Shown here: piece after piece, positions 21,011-32,511 of the stretch
Numbering within the stretch: the first letter of the stretch is position 1
Layout: each line of letters begins with the position of its first letter
Assembly (NCBI GenBank): GCA_028564705.1
Contig: JAPXFQ010001945.1
Span: 744,001 to 808,000, forward strand
From: Apricaphanius iberus
Taxonomy: Eukaryota > Chordata > Actinopteri > Cyprinodontiformes > Aphaniidae
Length of the DNA: 64,000 nucleotides
Direction of reading: 5' to 3'
Made by a program: the position numbers and the translations under genes
Notes under the pieces: generated by a model
What the model was told of the DNA's origin: nothing
The model's input: only the letters and a program-made list of their open reading frames with translations
Database searches by the model: none

Positions 21011-23630
21011 ACAAATGCTTGGGTCAACTTTTGTAATTCAAAGTGGCATATTTAAGTTTTCTTTTTGATAAAATATCAGATCTGCATTATATGCAAAAGT
21101 AAAGTCTCAATAGCAATTTATTCCAAGGTGGCAATTTTTTTTAATTTGTATTAGTTGATGAACATGTCCATAATTTGAGTCATGCTTTTAGCCTTTCAGC
21201 AGTCTTTTAGTCCTATTCAGTTTTTATCTTTTTTTCATATGAAAAACAGTTTGCTGTTTCTAAAATCCCACAAGATTAAATATGTGGATCCATGTGGAGC
21301 CTAGTGACAATTTTAATACATTTGATGGAGGAAAATCAGAAAAAAAAAAACTAATCTCAGTAAAAGACAACTATGAAAGTGCTTTAGAATATATGATTCT
21401 TAAGCCTGCCAGCCCAGTTTGGGTTTGTCGTAGACTTGGCATGAAGAAGTTGCATTCCAACTCTTCAAATCATGAATTTCAATAAACAAACAACTAAAAA
21501 ACTTGTCCTTCTTTATGGAGCTCACCTTGTAGTGACAGAACCCTGCATGAGCAGCCGACATTAAAAACCTATGGCTGAAGCACCACTAGAACACACTGTT
21601 GTTTTGAATCTCCATTGACTAGCCTCTATTAGGAATCAGCATAACAAAAGGATTCCTGCTGTCCAAAATATGACATGTAAGAAGAGAAGCTCAGTAAAAC
21701 ACTGTGTAGACATCAAAATCCTCACATTCTCCTCCCTTTACATCACTTGGACTCTGATCTTGCGAACTCTCCAGCTGTGAGATTCTCTACAAAGCTGTAA
21801 TATACCACTTCCTTGATTTACTCTGCCATACCTGTATAATAATCCAGAAAGGTTTCTGTTGTGGACAATGAGTTCATTAGATGTGACAATTTGCCGCTGA
21901 AAAATACATGACTAAGAATTTAATCTTGTAACTTCTCTTAGAGCCAGGATTACACTGATTACTAATTCTCAGCGAATTTACTCATGGCTTTTTTTGTTCC
22001 TTTTTACTTACATTTTACAGAAAGTGTTGATTAATGTATGATATCATGTTGCCTTTAGGCTCATCCTGTAATATCAGCTCTCAGAACATATAACTAACCT
22101 GGTTTTGTTCTCTAAATGCAGCACTAAAGAATGACTTCATTAATGCAAAAGAATGCAAGCTCATCTTTACAGAGAAGTGCTTGTTCAGAGTCAGGAGTGA
22201 GAAAACTAAATTGCTGACTTGAAAATATGTCTTTTGGCAAACATTTGAATTCCTCTGAGTTACAGAGCAAAGACAAATTATTTTAGTTGCTAACATTGAC
22301 CAGTAAATAATTTTCTTAAAATGTAGGTTTGACAGTGAGGCATCCTGAGAGTAAACCTAATTTCAGTTGGAGAAATAAAGCATTATTATGTGGAAACCCT
22401 ACCCCTTTCAGCCATAGTGAAACAACACAGAACAAGCTAAAAAACAAGTTTAAATGAAAAACAATTGCATCTGTACATGAGATTTGTATCTTATCTGCTC
22501 CTTGTTTTGTGTGCTTGACACATCTGATTACTTATATAAAGTAATACAGGTATTTTGGGATTTCAAGCACTTGGGAACAGGTTATTTCCCAGGGGATAAA
22601 TCTGTAAATTATAGTTCACTGATGACTCATTTTTTAGCCAGAGTAGCTTCTTCATTAATTGAAAAGACTACAGCAGTAGTGGAGGGGGATTATGCAGCTG
22701 GTTGCAATGTGCAAATCTGCAGTCATGTCGAATTTAGCCAATGACATTAACACAAACATGTATGGAGGGAAATTAAGCAGTTATATGGGGTTGTTTTAAC
22801 TTGAATGGACAATGAATGGACACTTACAGGTCAGCAACCCAACAGGTCAGCTGCTAGGACATCAAGGGCCAGTTTAGGCTTGAGATAATTATTTATGAGA
22901 TGAAACAAATTCCTTTTTAGATCTGCTTTCAATAAAAACACTGTTTCCTACACTAGGGATTGGTTTTGGGTTAGTGGAAAGTTACTGGGAGTTGCGAAGT
23001 TGTATAAAGCTGGGTTGTAAGACTGATTTTGTCAGACACAGACCAGGACGAAATGCTACATCCGTCTCTCCTTGCATGCATGAAATAAATTGTAAAACTG
23101 TCTCCGGCATTCTTGTTTAAAGCTAGCTGTTCTTACAGCCGCCATTTCAATAGGTGTCCAGAAACTATGCACATTGCAGCCCATGCAGACTAAAGGTACA
23201 CTCATTAACACTCTGATAGGAACCTTCAATTAATGCAGACTGTTATCAAAAACAGTGCAAGATAAACACTACAGCCTGCTGATTGTATCATTGCAGATAA
23301 AGCAATTACTGTGGTACTGCCTGCCTATTTATGTGGCCATGTTTTTTGTGCTAAAATCCACTTATCAGTACCAAATGCTTAGAGACAAAGAAAGCAAACG
23401 GAATAATTAGAATGCTAAAAACAGAGTTTGATTCCTAAAAAATCGCCAAAGTAGCTTTTATTTAGGCCAGTTGTTATAAATCTGTTATGGAGATAACAGC
23501 AGACTCACTGAGAGGTGCTGTTTAGTGAAAACAGCTAATTAAAATGCATTAAGGGGGGGAAACATGAAGCCTGAGCAAGGACAGGTGGTTGTGGGCACAG
23601 AAGATTAAAATGCACAAAAAAAAAAAACAA
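21010..23630. other. Intergenic; possible conserved non-coding DNA
   Basis: No gene or transposon signature. The stretch 22480-23600 is free of simple repeats and rich in homeobox-type ATTA/TAAT cores (for example CTCATTAA near 23203, TCAATTAATG near 23228, AGCTAATTAAAATGCATTAA near 23533). That would suit a conserved regulatory element but proves nothing alone. Confidence 0.3.
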
Positions 23631-23637
23631 ACAAAAA

Positions 23638-23663
23638 AAAATAATAATAATAATAATAATAAT
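23638..23663. repeat. (TAA)n microsatellite
   Basis: About eight ATA/TAA units following an A-rich tract. Confidence 0.9.
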
Positions 23664-23689
23664 GCTCTGGTTATCTATATCCACATAAG

Positions 23690-24225
23690 CACATGCAAAT
23701 GCTGAAATACACACATCCTTTTCAACACAGCAGGAGTAACTTGAGCCCCCTTTGTGCCAGTAAGCCTGCTCCAGATAGTAGAGTGTGTTCTCTATTCATT
23801 TTGTGGTTACTGATAAGGGTTCTGATACTAACTCGTGATAAGTGCTGGATGGAGGATGGGGGCATTCAGGTGGATCTGAGTGGACTTATGTGTCAAACAA
23901 GCTCATTTCATTGATTGATAATGTGTCTTCCCTTCATGCTCCGCATTCACTGAATGTCTGACTCAGTCATATGGGCTTGAGGATACCATGCTGCTTTGAT
24001 GCTAGCTCCTCCCTGTCTGGCTAAGCAACTCCATCTGTGTTTTATGACCGAGCTCTCAATGACCTTGTACGAGATCTCCCTCGTTTCAGACCCAATGAAG
24101 TCATACCAGAGCCAAATTTTACTCATGCAGGTGTCCTCCATTTGGGAACACTGCTTGAGTGAGTTGTTCTCTCATCGCCTCTGTCATCACCTATGAGTAT
24201 CTGTTTCCTCTCTTTTGATCAGATG
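23690..24225 (+). repeat. Diverged direct repeat, copy B
   Basis: Second copy of the sequence at 12545-13110, same orientation, 11 kb away. Conserved blocks are CATGCAAAT, TACACACA, GCCAGTAAGC, CCAGATAG, GATAAGGGT, CTCAGTCATAT, AATGACCTTG and CAATGAAGTCATACCA. The copies differ by many substitutions and small indels, so the event is old. Confidence 0.65.
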
Positions 24226-25900
24226 CCAGCTGTATCCTGTTACTTTGGGTTCCTTCTTGGCTTGTTGACGCTGGTCTCATTGTTTCGCTGACGTTTTCAG
24301 CCATGCCACGCTTCCCAACGAATGAGCAGAAATGCTACTCTTACTGGGGCTGGCCTGACGTATGAGTGAACTTTGCGACTGCAACGGATGTGTTGACAAA
24401 TGCACCAGTTGCATACATGCGCCTGCGTCTCATTAAATTAAATGATCAAAAAGTACAATTGATTTCATTACTTTGGTTCCAAAGATTAAATGCAAATTTG
24501 ATTTAAATTGTAAAGGTATTCTATGTGGTTATTGCTTACAATTAATGGAAACTCAAACTACACTTTCTCATAAAATTTGTCAGCTGACTGTCTGCTGGAC
24601 AACTGTAAAGTTCTTTCATTAATTATTATACACATGCATATTCTCTTTATAGGCAGAAGCGATGATCATGAAAGAAAATAGAAATAAATGCTTAAAGTAT
24701 ATATCACTTGTAAGTGGGGCCTAAATCTAATTTCTACTTATGGTCTCCTGTATTTCTGAGCTGGCAATGATTCTTACTCTCTTATAAACAATCCAGTCCC
24801 TTTTTTTGTCTATAAAATCTAAAGCACCATTTATTTACTAAGGAATGTTATAAAATGTTGTACATCTACTTTTCTTCAGTCTTATCGAGTCATGGATCAT
24901 CATAAAAAGAATTGGCTAACTGGTTTTAAAGTAGGGTTTAAGGAGGAACTCTGTCCCCACGCCCTGCCTCTCTCTGAAAGGCATTTCCTCCCCCCCACCC
25001 CATCCACCCAAACCATCACTCATGTAGACAGGAAATTTTTGTGGAGACTCGACAAACCCATGCCTCTCCTCATTCTATTTTTCCCTCCAATCTTAACGTC
25101 AGGATCTTTGGAAGGAAGGTACAGCTTGTCCCCAGCCCTCCGTCTCCTTCACGTAAACAAACTACGAGCCTGTTCCAGAAATCTCCCAAAGCTTATCCGC
25201 ATTCAAGAGGTTCCCATCTAGGATTTCGTGTAATTAAGATGCACGACAAGCAACAATGAGCAAAAGATAGCAAACAGGATGGTTCATCAGGACATGAGAT
25301 AAAGATGCAAAGCCACTTGAGTGGGACAAAATGTGCTTCTTTTCACACACACACACACAAAGGATTTCCCAGAATGAGAGCCACCCACATTCCCATGTTC
25401 TCATGGGACAAACAACCTTCTGTCGATTTCCCAGTTACCACATTTCTCTGTATCAGCAACTCAACAACCAAAAAATGTGAACAAGTAAAAGACAGATCCT
25501 TCTAATTCGCCTGCAAATCAAATCAATGTTGCACACAGATAGTGTCTTGCTAACTCGATTCTTCTTGGTAAAATCCCTTTTTTTGGTCACTGATTCCAGT
25601 CAGGAACAAACATTATTGTGTGTGACTGAGGGAGGCTGAATTACTTCTCAGATGTAATCGTGCAGTTACCAGTAACTGAAGTTATGAGCTGTGTGTGTTT
25701 GTTAAAATATTTACCGTTCCTTTAATTAACTAGATAGGGCAGTTTACAACTGCTCATAAAGTCTCTTATTTCGATTGCCGTGACTGTAATAGAAGAGAAG
25801 AGAGAAGAGAAAACCAGTTTGTTTTCATACAAATTATATTCCCTTATCACTTTGTCTCAGTATCTAGGTCACTGTGTCACAGATTTTACATTACAAAATT
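24225..25900. other. Intergenic, nothing recognised
   Basis: The longest frame, 24892-25221 on the plus strand, has no signature and overlaps a second frame. No repeat ends were identified. Confidence 0.45.
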
Positions 25901-25903
25901 AGT

Positions 25904-25904
<1 letters not shown>

Positions 25905-25967
<63 letters not shown>
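25905..25967. repeat. (TA)n microsatellite
   Basis: About 31 TA units. Confidence 0.96.
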
Positions 25968-25969
<2 letters not shown>

Positions 25970-26999
25970 TATAATTGTTTTAAAACCTTATTTTTAAATT
26001 AATTCCATTTTTGTACTTACGTATATCAAAGTAATTTTTGTTTAGCATAGCATTTAACTAAAGTAGTTATTTTTCATTACAAAGATTGTTTATCGTTCCA
26101 CTCTATATATTTCATATTTATCTAGGCTTTGGAAGTGGTCATTTGCATGAAGCTGTGTGGGTTTGTCGGGTCTCCTACCTACTATCTGCATGCACAGCTC
26201 TTTCTGTTTATTTCACTTTTTGAGGAGGTATCTGCATTGCTGTAGTATGATTAATAAAAATACATTTGCTCAAGTCAAAAACCTCAATTTTTTGCGATTT
26301 TCCGTTTTAATCCAAACATTTCTCGATACTTTGTTTCCCTCAAAGCTACAACTAACGTTTTTTTTAAACCTCTTCCCTGTTTTTTTACCAGTTTTTGCAA
26401 TAGCCACGTTTTACTGCCTTTATTTTCATTCATGGTAACTTTTTTTTGCAGAAGTTACAGTATTTGTGCAGGCAGATATAGGTAAAACAAGAGATAGTGG
26501 TTTTGGGGGGAGGGGGATGTAAATGGAAGACTTTGTTGTGGCTTCTTTCAAAACGGCCTTTCTCAGAAGTCCTGCCCTGAAGATAAAACTGTGTCCCCGA
26601 GCAGAACAGAACTATTCCTGAAATGATCTGAGAAGGATTTTGTTTCCAGGAAAGCAACAACACACCCGCCAGCACCACAGTACGTGAAATGCATACTCGC
26701 ATCCATAACTCGATGCATATCTGAAAAAAACATTTTGCAATAATAGCTGCAAAGGACTACCACTGTGTAAGTATTTATGTTTGGCTTTGTACTAAGCTGA
26801 CCTTTGTGCTATTTAAGCTCTTTGCGACTCATATGAACATAAACTCACCTGCCAAACCCAAAATATCACGTACAGACCTGAAATCCTAAAGACTTGTAAC
26901 AGCAAGCGTTGGATTGCATTAAAAAACACTCTGCATGCAATACTGCCATTGAACATATATGTGCACGTGTGTGCGTGTGTGGTGGGGTGTTGCATTCAT

Positions 27000-27260
27000 T
27001 GTTTGAGCGAGACTCAGGAAGAAAACTGGCCAGCTAAGGGCACCATGGGGTGCTCCCGCACCCTGCAGTGGTGGGCCGAGAGGCAGTGGGGGGAGCAATT
27101 CAGAGCTTCTGGGAAACCGTCTGGGCATAATTGGAACCTGACTGTTCTCACATGTCTCCACTTAGAGGAGGAGCCGGAGAATCCCTTTGCCTGGCCTTTG
27201 AAGAATGCTGCAGGCCCCGTCCTGAGCACTGAGGTCTTGAGAGATCTCAGGTGAGCCGGG
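27000..27260 (+). other. GC-rich island with an exon-like segment
   Basis: About 260 bp of clearly higher GC than its surroundings. Within it, 27166-27250 is bounded by a pyrimidine-containing acceptor (TCTCCACTTAG) and a perfect donor (CTCAG|GTGAGC). An open frame runs through it (ending EPENPFAWPLKNAAGPV...), but I do not recognise the protein. A STAT-type TTCTGGGAA lies at 27106-27114. It could be an exon of a non-coding RNA, an exon of an unrecognised gene, or a conserved regulatory element. Confidence 0.3.
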
Positions 27261-28260
27261 CCGGTTTACCTCTGCTTAACCACCTGGGTACATTGTGTTC
27301 CATGGATTTTATTTCAGTACAGTACAGCATGTGGTCACTCCTGCTATTGTACTTTCCACTGAATCTGGAGCAAGACTGAGCTTTTATCATGCTCCTGTCA
27401 CACAAAGACCTCGACCACACTAGTAAGATGAGCGTTTTTGCATGCTTCTGCAGCAAAAACCTTGCAGTCAAAGAAAAACAAAGACTTCCCCACTTCTGCT
27501 GCTTCTTCCCAACCATTGCATATTCTCAGCCTTTTGTGTTTTTCTTTCTTCCTGCAGCAGCATGCCTCTCATTTCCCATCAGCCAGTCACCTCCTTTGCC
27601 CTGCTCTATAATTCTCATAAACATCACTTTCATCCTGTTTTACAGAAGAGATGCAAAATATTGTTGAAAAGCAGCTATGCAAAGATCAATTACGGGTAAT
27701 CACCCAGCTTGTTTTATTTTTATTTTTTTAATCCTGTTTTAAAAGCTTCATTTTCATTTGAAAACCAAACGCAAAAATGCAAATGAGGAATCTTGGTCTT
27801 TTCAGTGCACATCTGGAACAAATTGCTTCATAATTTGCACTCATGTTCTCACTAAAATCTAAATGCAATGGCCCACAGTAATATAATATACAAATAAGCA
27901 GTCATTCATTTAGGCATTTTGTAGGCATAGTTTGGTTTGCTCCACGCTGATGTACAGTCAGAATAAGATGTTGATACAACTTCTTTTTAAGATAAAACAC
28001 AACATTAAATGGAAGTGCCAGAAATGCAAAAACCTACCGGAAACAAAGTGTATGTTTAAATACAGCTTAAACACAGCTGTAAAAACAGCTTTCGATTTAA
28101 AGTTTCGATGTGTGGATTCCGACTAGTTGTGATTAGGTTTTCTGACTCTTTCCAGAGTTGATCAATGTTTTTTGTTTTAGGTTGGTAAATAAATATTGCA
28201 ATTACTTAATTTTTACCATTTGTTTGATATTTAGCCAAGGCACCTTTGAAAACAACAGCA
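27260..28260. other. Intergenic, nothing recognised
   Basis: AT-rich, with overlapping short frames on both strands and no signatures. Confidence 0.4.
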
Positions 28261-28265
28261 GCCTT

Positions 28266-28267
<2 letters not shown>

Positions 28268-28301
<34 letters not shown>
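28268..28301. repeat. (TA)n microsatellite
   Basis: About 17 TA units. Confidence 0.95.
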
Positions 28302-28305
<4 letters not shown>

Positions 28306-28839
28306 ACACCTTTCTCCTGGAAACTTCTTCCAGTCTTCTTGGAAAAGTCGTTGGAAGTGTCCAAAATAAGCCCTATTCAGTTCGGATCTTTCCACAGTTA
28401 TGCTGAATTCAGATGGAGACTCTGGCTGCTCTACCTTTAGCTTTATTCAAAGCCACTTCTGTGTTTACTTGGCTTTTTGCTTTGGGTTGTTCTTGGCTGA
28501 TCTAAATGTACCTCCAGGAAATCCTGAGGTTTGTTTTTTTCCCTTTCTCTTTACTCTGACAAAGATCAGAGTTCTTATGCAGGAAAAGTAAACTCTGTTT
28601 AATAATGAAGCTTTCTAAATCTGATTTCAAAATTGATGCTAATGGTGTCTGGCTTGTACTGAGCTAAATTTGACAGGGAATCTGAAAGAGATCCGTTTTT
28701 TCTTTTCTTTTTTGCTTTTAAGTTCTAAGATCACTACATGTAGGCCTACTTTTTAATTGGAAAGCGTCTGTCATTGTTAGCATTACATCCTCATTTAGGG
28801 TTCACCTACGTGCTAATAGGAACTCCCTCCTCGATTACT

Positions 28840-29900
28840 AAGTTTGGTTGAGCAACCATATCTACAAATCTTTTGGCGTTTCCAAACTTCAACCAAGAAT
28901 GACGAAGGTTTCTGTACTTTTGTGCATTGCTCTTCTACATTTCCTCAGATCTGTTGTGATGCAATCCTGATGATTTTTTTTTTTTTTTTTTTTGCAACTT
29001 CATAATTTAGATTAGACTCATCAGAATCATCTGATTCAGATCATCAGACCATAAGCAGAACCATGTGACCGAAGTAGGATTTTATCAAATTAAGAAATCG
29101 TCTCTTTGTCATCATGGGGGGGGTATAACTGTGTACCTCCACCCCAGTTTGACGTTTTTTTCAGTCACTGACAGGTTTTGTTCCTTGGCTACCATGTATT
29201 TACTTCCATCCATGTTCACATTAAATCTCTCACAAGATTCTTTGTACCTGCTGAGTAAAAGCATCCCCACAGCATGATGCAGCCACCACCTAGTTTGCAG
29301 GAAGCTGGAAATTTTACTTCTTTTGTTAGTCTTCTTTACAATCTTCCATAAAGCCCAGACCCTTGGAGTATCCAACTAATAGTTATTAGATTTTGCTGAC
29401 ATGTTGATCTCTCCAGCTACTCCAGAGAGAAACATGGACCTCTTGGCAGCTTCTCCGATTAAAAATCTCATTGCCTGACCGGTAAATTCCAGTGGACAGT
29501 CATGTCTTGCTAAGTTGGGTGAGGGTGGACTGAACAGTTCTCTCTGAGATGTTAAAAGCTCGGGATATTATGTTGAAACCCGAGTCTGCTTTGAACATAT
29601 CCACTTTATTTCTGACCTGTCCTATGTGTTCATGATTCTTTTTGTCTTTTTTTCTAGCAATTTTTGACACAACGCCTGTGTTTATAGTAGGATAAAACAT
29701 TTATACAAATTACTTACTATTTAGCTGACTATGGAATTGATTGCAATGGATTTTAATTGACATATCAGAATTAAGTGGAGCTGAATACAAATATACAGAC
29801 CCTTTAGTTTTTCTTTCACACAAAAAAAATTGAAAGACGATATTAATTTTCTTGCTCAACGTTTTGATGTGAAAAAATATATATAAAAACACCGTGAAGC
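28840..29900 (-). mobile_element. Decayed Tc1-like transposon, second family
   Basis: The minus strand retains the order of a Tc1-like transposase. At 29500-29700 there is an N-terminal helix-turn-helix (VRNKVDMFKADSG, then ISRAFNISERTVQSTL). Around 29400-29480 comes a GRPG-like linker region. Near 29250-29290 is a decayed copy of the motif before the second catalytic Asp (plus-strand GCATCCCCACAGCATGATGC). The plus strand also shows the typical GCTGAATACAAATATACA near 29781 from the 3' flank. Many frameshifts and stops make it inactive. Confidence 0.75.
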
Positions 29901-30467
29901 TTTGAATGTGTCCGTAGATTTAAAAAAAGGAAATATGCTGTTATCAGGACTTGAAACATTTAAATGCTGAATTACTTGGCAGAATAAAATATTCCAACGA
30001 TGTTCTAAAATGAATAGTTGCTTTTCTTCACAGGTACGACTGAACTCACCCTAAGAATCAAAGTCAACTTTACGAGATACCAGAATCCATTGAGGTGCAT
30101 GCGAATATTAATGCATTGCAGATCTCATTATTTCCAGCATGCCCTCTATTGCACAGTATGACAGTTATGTCTGCCGTTTCATGCACGACTGTCCCATTGA
30201 GAAAGTCGTTTCTATCGATTTCTTTTCCAGGCATCACTTAATATGATACATATTCACTTATAAATATCGACCTTTTTCTCCACTGCGCCGACATTTTGTG
30301 TCATAAATACTTTACCAAGCTAGCCTGTGAGGTAATTTGAAATGTTATGGAGCGGTAAATAAAGGCCGGATTTAAACAGTAACAGAAGGCAGTCTCTCTC
30401 CATTTGTGTGTGTGGTTTGGAGTAATGCTCGCCCGATCGGGAAAGGGAGAACATGATTAAATTGAGG

Positions 30468-30481
30468 CTGCCCTCAAGTGG
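30468..30481 (-). promoter_or_regulatory. CTCF-like motif 1 downstream of cyth1
   Basis: The minus strand reads CCACTTGAGGGCAG, matching 13 of 14 positions of the CTCF core CCASYAGRKGGCRS. It is 71 bp from and in the same orientation as the motif at 30539. Confidence 0.4.
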
Positions 30482-30538
30482 AAGTTTAGTATTCATATCT
30501 CGACCCATACAACAATAAAGGACTACCCTTATCCTATA

Positions 30539-30552
30539 CTGCCACCTGCTGG
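30539..30552 (-). promoter_or_regulatory. CTCF-like motif 2 downstream of cyth1
   Basis: The minus strand reads CCAGCAGGTGGCAG, a 14 of 14 match to CCASYAGRKGGCRS. It lies about 60 bp beyond the predicted cyth1 polyadenylation signal, towards socs3. Confidence 0.45.
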
Positions 30553-30599
30553 AGATCCTTAAAAACTGCGGCACACACATTAAATATGAGTCGGTGTTG

Positions 30600-32432
30600 A
30601 GACAAATGAGGCTTTATTTCATATTGAGTAAATAGCATTCATAAGAAATCTGAAATACTATAACAGTGTACTAAACAAAAAATCTTAAAACTAACAAAAC
30701 TAAGGACAAAATGCCCACCATATATTTAAATATGTACAAACTTTGATAAATAAAACAATACTGTTGAGAATTTTAACCGCTCTGCATTTGTTTCCTCATC
30801 CTCAGAGCAGTCATCGAAAGCAGCAGAAAGGACAAGAAACAGAAAACTGAACAGATAATCGATTTTGAACGAGGAAAAAAAAAAACTGAACAAAACTATA
30901 AAAACTAAAATGTACAACTTGTGATTGTATTTTCATGTTGTCACTGCAGCAGCCCCCCCCCCCCATTTCATACAAAAAAGCATCCTGAGACATAGTACAT
31001 CCCACTCGTTTACAGGCATAGTTTAGAGCTTTAACAGCGACTTTTTTTTTTCTTCTTTATGTGTGTGGGTTTTTTTGTTTGTTTTTTTACAATATGGCTT
31101 CAACATAAACAACCTGAATTTTACAGTATTGTACAATGGTCAGAGAGGTCATGTGTAACAATCAAAAAGCCAACACTGCACAAAAAAGGAAAAAATATAT
31201 ATATTAAAACTAAGAAAGTTGATATGTGCTTGACAGGGTAAAGAAAACTAAATTAGGCTCGCCAACCAGCAGCAATTTCAATAACATTTTCCTAAGAGCG
31301 CCAAGCACTAGTTACATTTAAATTACTTCAGTATCAGACAGTGAAACTGATGTGATGTTTCATAAAAAGAGGAAACAGTGTGAGAAAAGAACTGCCCAAA
31401 CTAACCTGGATGTTTTGCAAAAGGGAAACTCTAAATTTGTGGCATTTGTGTGTGAACCGGATACCTGGGGATAATTAAAAAATGCCGACATACAAGACCA
31501 ACTTTGCAAATTCCCACTCTGGCTTTCTGTGCCATTCCCACAACAACTGTGAAGCAATTTTGGGTTATTCCACATCTATCTATGTCCTGACTATCTTTTC
31601 CTTCCTGCAATTATTCTACTTTTTTTGTATGCAAGTATATTAGCTACAAAAACTGTATTTCGCAAACGTCATACATTTCTAATTTGATTCAACAGAGAGA
31701 CTATGTTCAGGTTATGTTGTGAGGAGGTCCCCATTTTTGTTTTAATCTCCTGAGTGGCAACTCTTTTTGTAACAGAAGGGTTTAGAGTTACACTTCCTTT
31801 TAAACAAAGCATTAAAATCATTCAAACTGCTCTGACAGCAGTCCTTCGGCAGCTACTGCTGCAAGAACGGTCTATTATAATCAAGGGCAGACAAACAGAA
31901 GGAAATCAACAACGAAAGCTTAAAAAAAAATAAAATTAGACAATTGTTTTTGAAGCGCATCAGAGAAGAGCTTTGAGGAATTATTTGGTTGGTGCCACGC
32001 TTGGGTCAGACCTGCTGAATTAACACAACGTGTGCAAGAGGGGACCGCAGGAGCATGTTGTCAATATACACAAGGCATATGAGTAATGACTTCTTAAAGC
32101 TTTTCAAAGGGGATTTTACCAGCAAGATTCCCTTCCTGCCTGACATACAGAGCATCCAAAACTGTGAGGGGAAAAAAGGAGACATTCAGACAGAAGGTTG
32201 AAGAAAGGTTTGACCCCCCACCCCGCCTTATCTAAATCCCCAGCATGCTTCCTGTTTTGTTCTGGCCTGTAGAGTTCCAGAGCCAATCTTTGAAGAATCC
32301 CATAGAGAGGTCTGAGGGAGACCTCAGCTGTGGCCTCTGCACCGACCCAGATGGGGGAAGCAGACAGTCAGACCCTGCAACCCCCCACCCCACCTTCTCC
32401 TTCAAGTGCAAGGTTGGAGGAGCCAAGAATCT
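30600..32432 (-). other. cyth1: cyth1 3' untranslated region (predicted)
   Basis: From the cyth1 stop codon the minus strand continues about 1.8 kb to an AATAAA signal (TTTATT on the plus strand at 30613-30618), with no transposon signature between. Its length is comparable to mammalian CYTH1 3' UTRs as I recall them. Small open frames within it (for example 32232-32436 on both strands) are not regarded as genes. The end is predicted only. Confidence 0.55.
30613..30618 (-). terminator. cyth1: Polyadenylation signal of cyth1
   Basis: AATAAA on the minus strand, about 1.82 kb after the cyth1 stop codon. Cleavage is expected near 30590-30605. Confidence 0.5.
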
Positions 32433-32511
32433 CTAGTGCCTCTTAATTGAAGACACTTTCTTCTTCCTGGCTGCAAGCATCTCATAAAAGGGGTCCCTGC
32501 TAATAGCAGCT
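32433..32511 (-). CDS. cyth1: cyth1 exon 13 (last coding exon)
   Basis: It encodes residues 374-398, [18 protein letters not shown] then VSSIKRH and a TAG stop (32435-32433). This is the C-terminal helix after the PH domain plus the polybasic tail that aids membrane binding. Acceptor TTTTTCCACAG precedes 32511. Confidence 0.93.
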
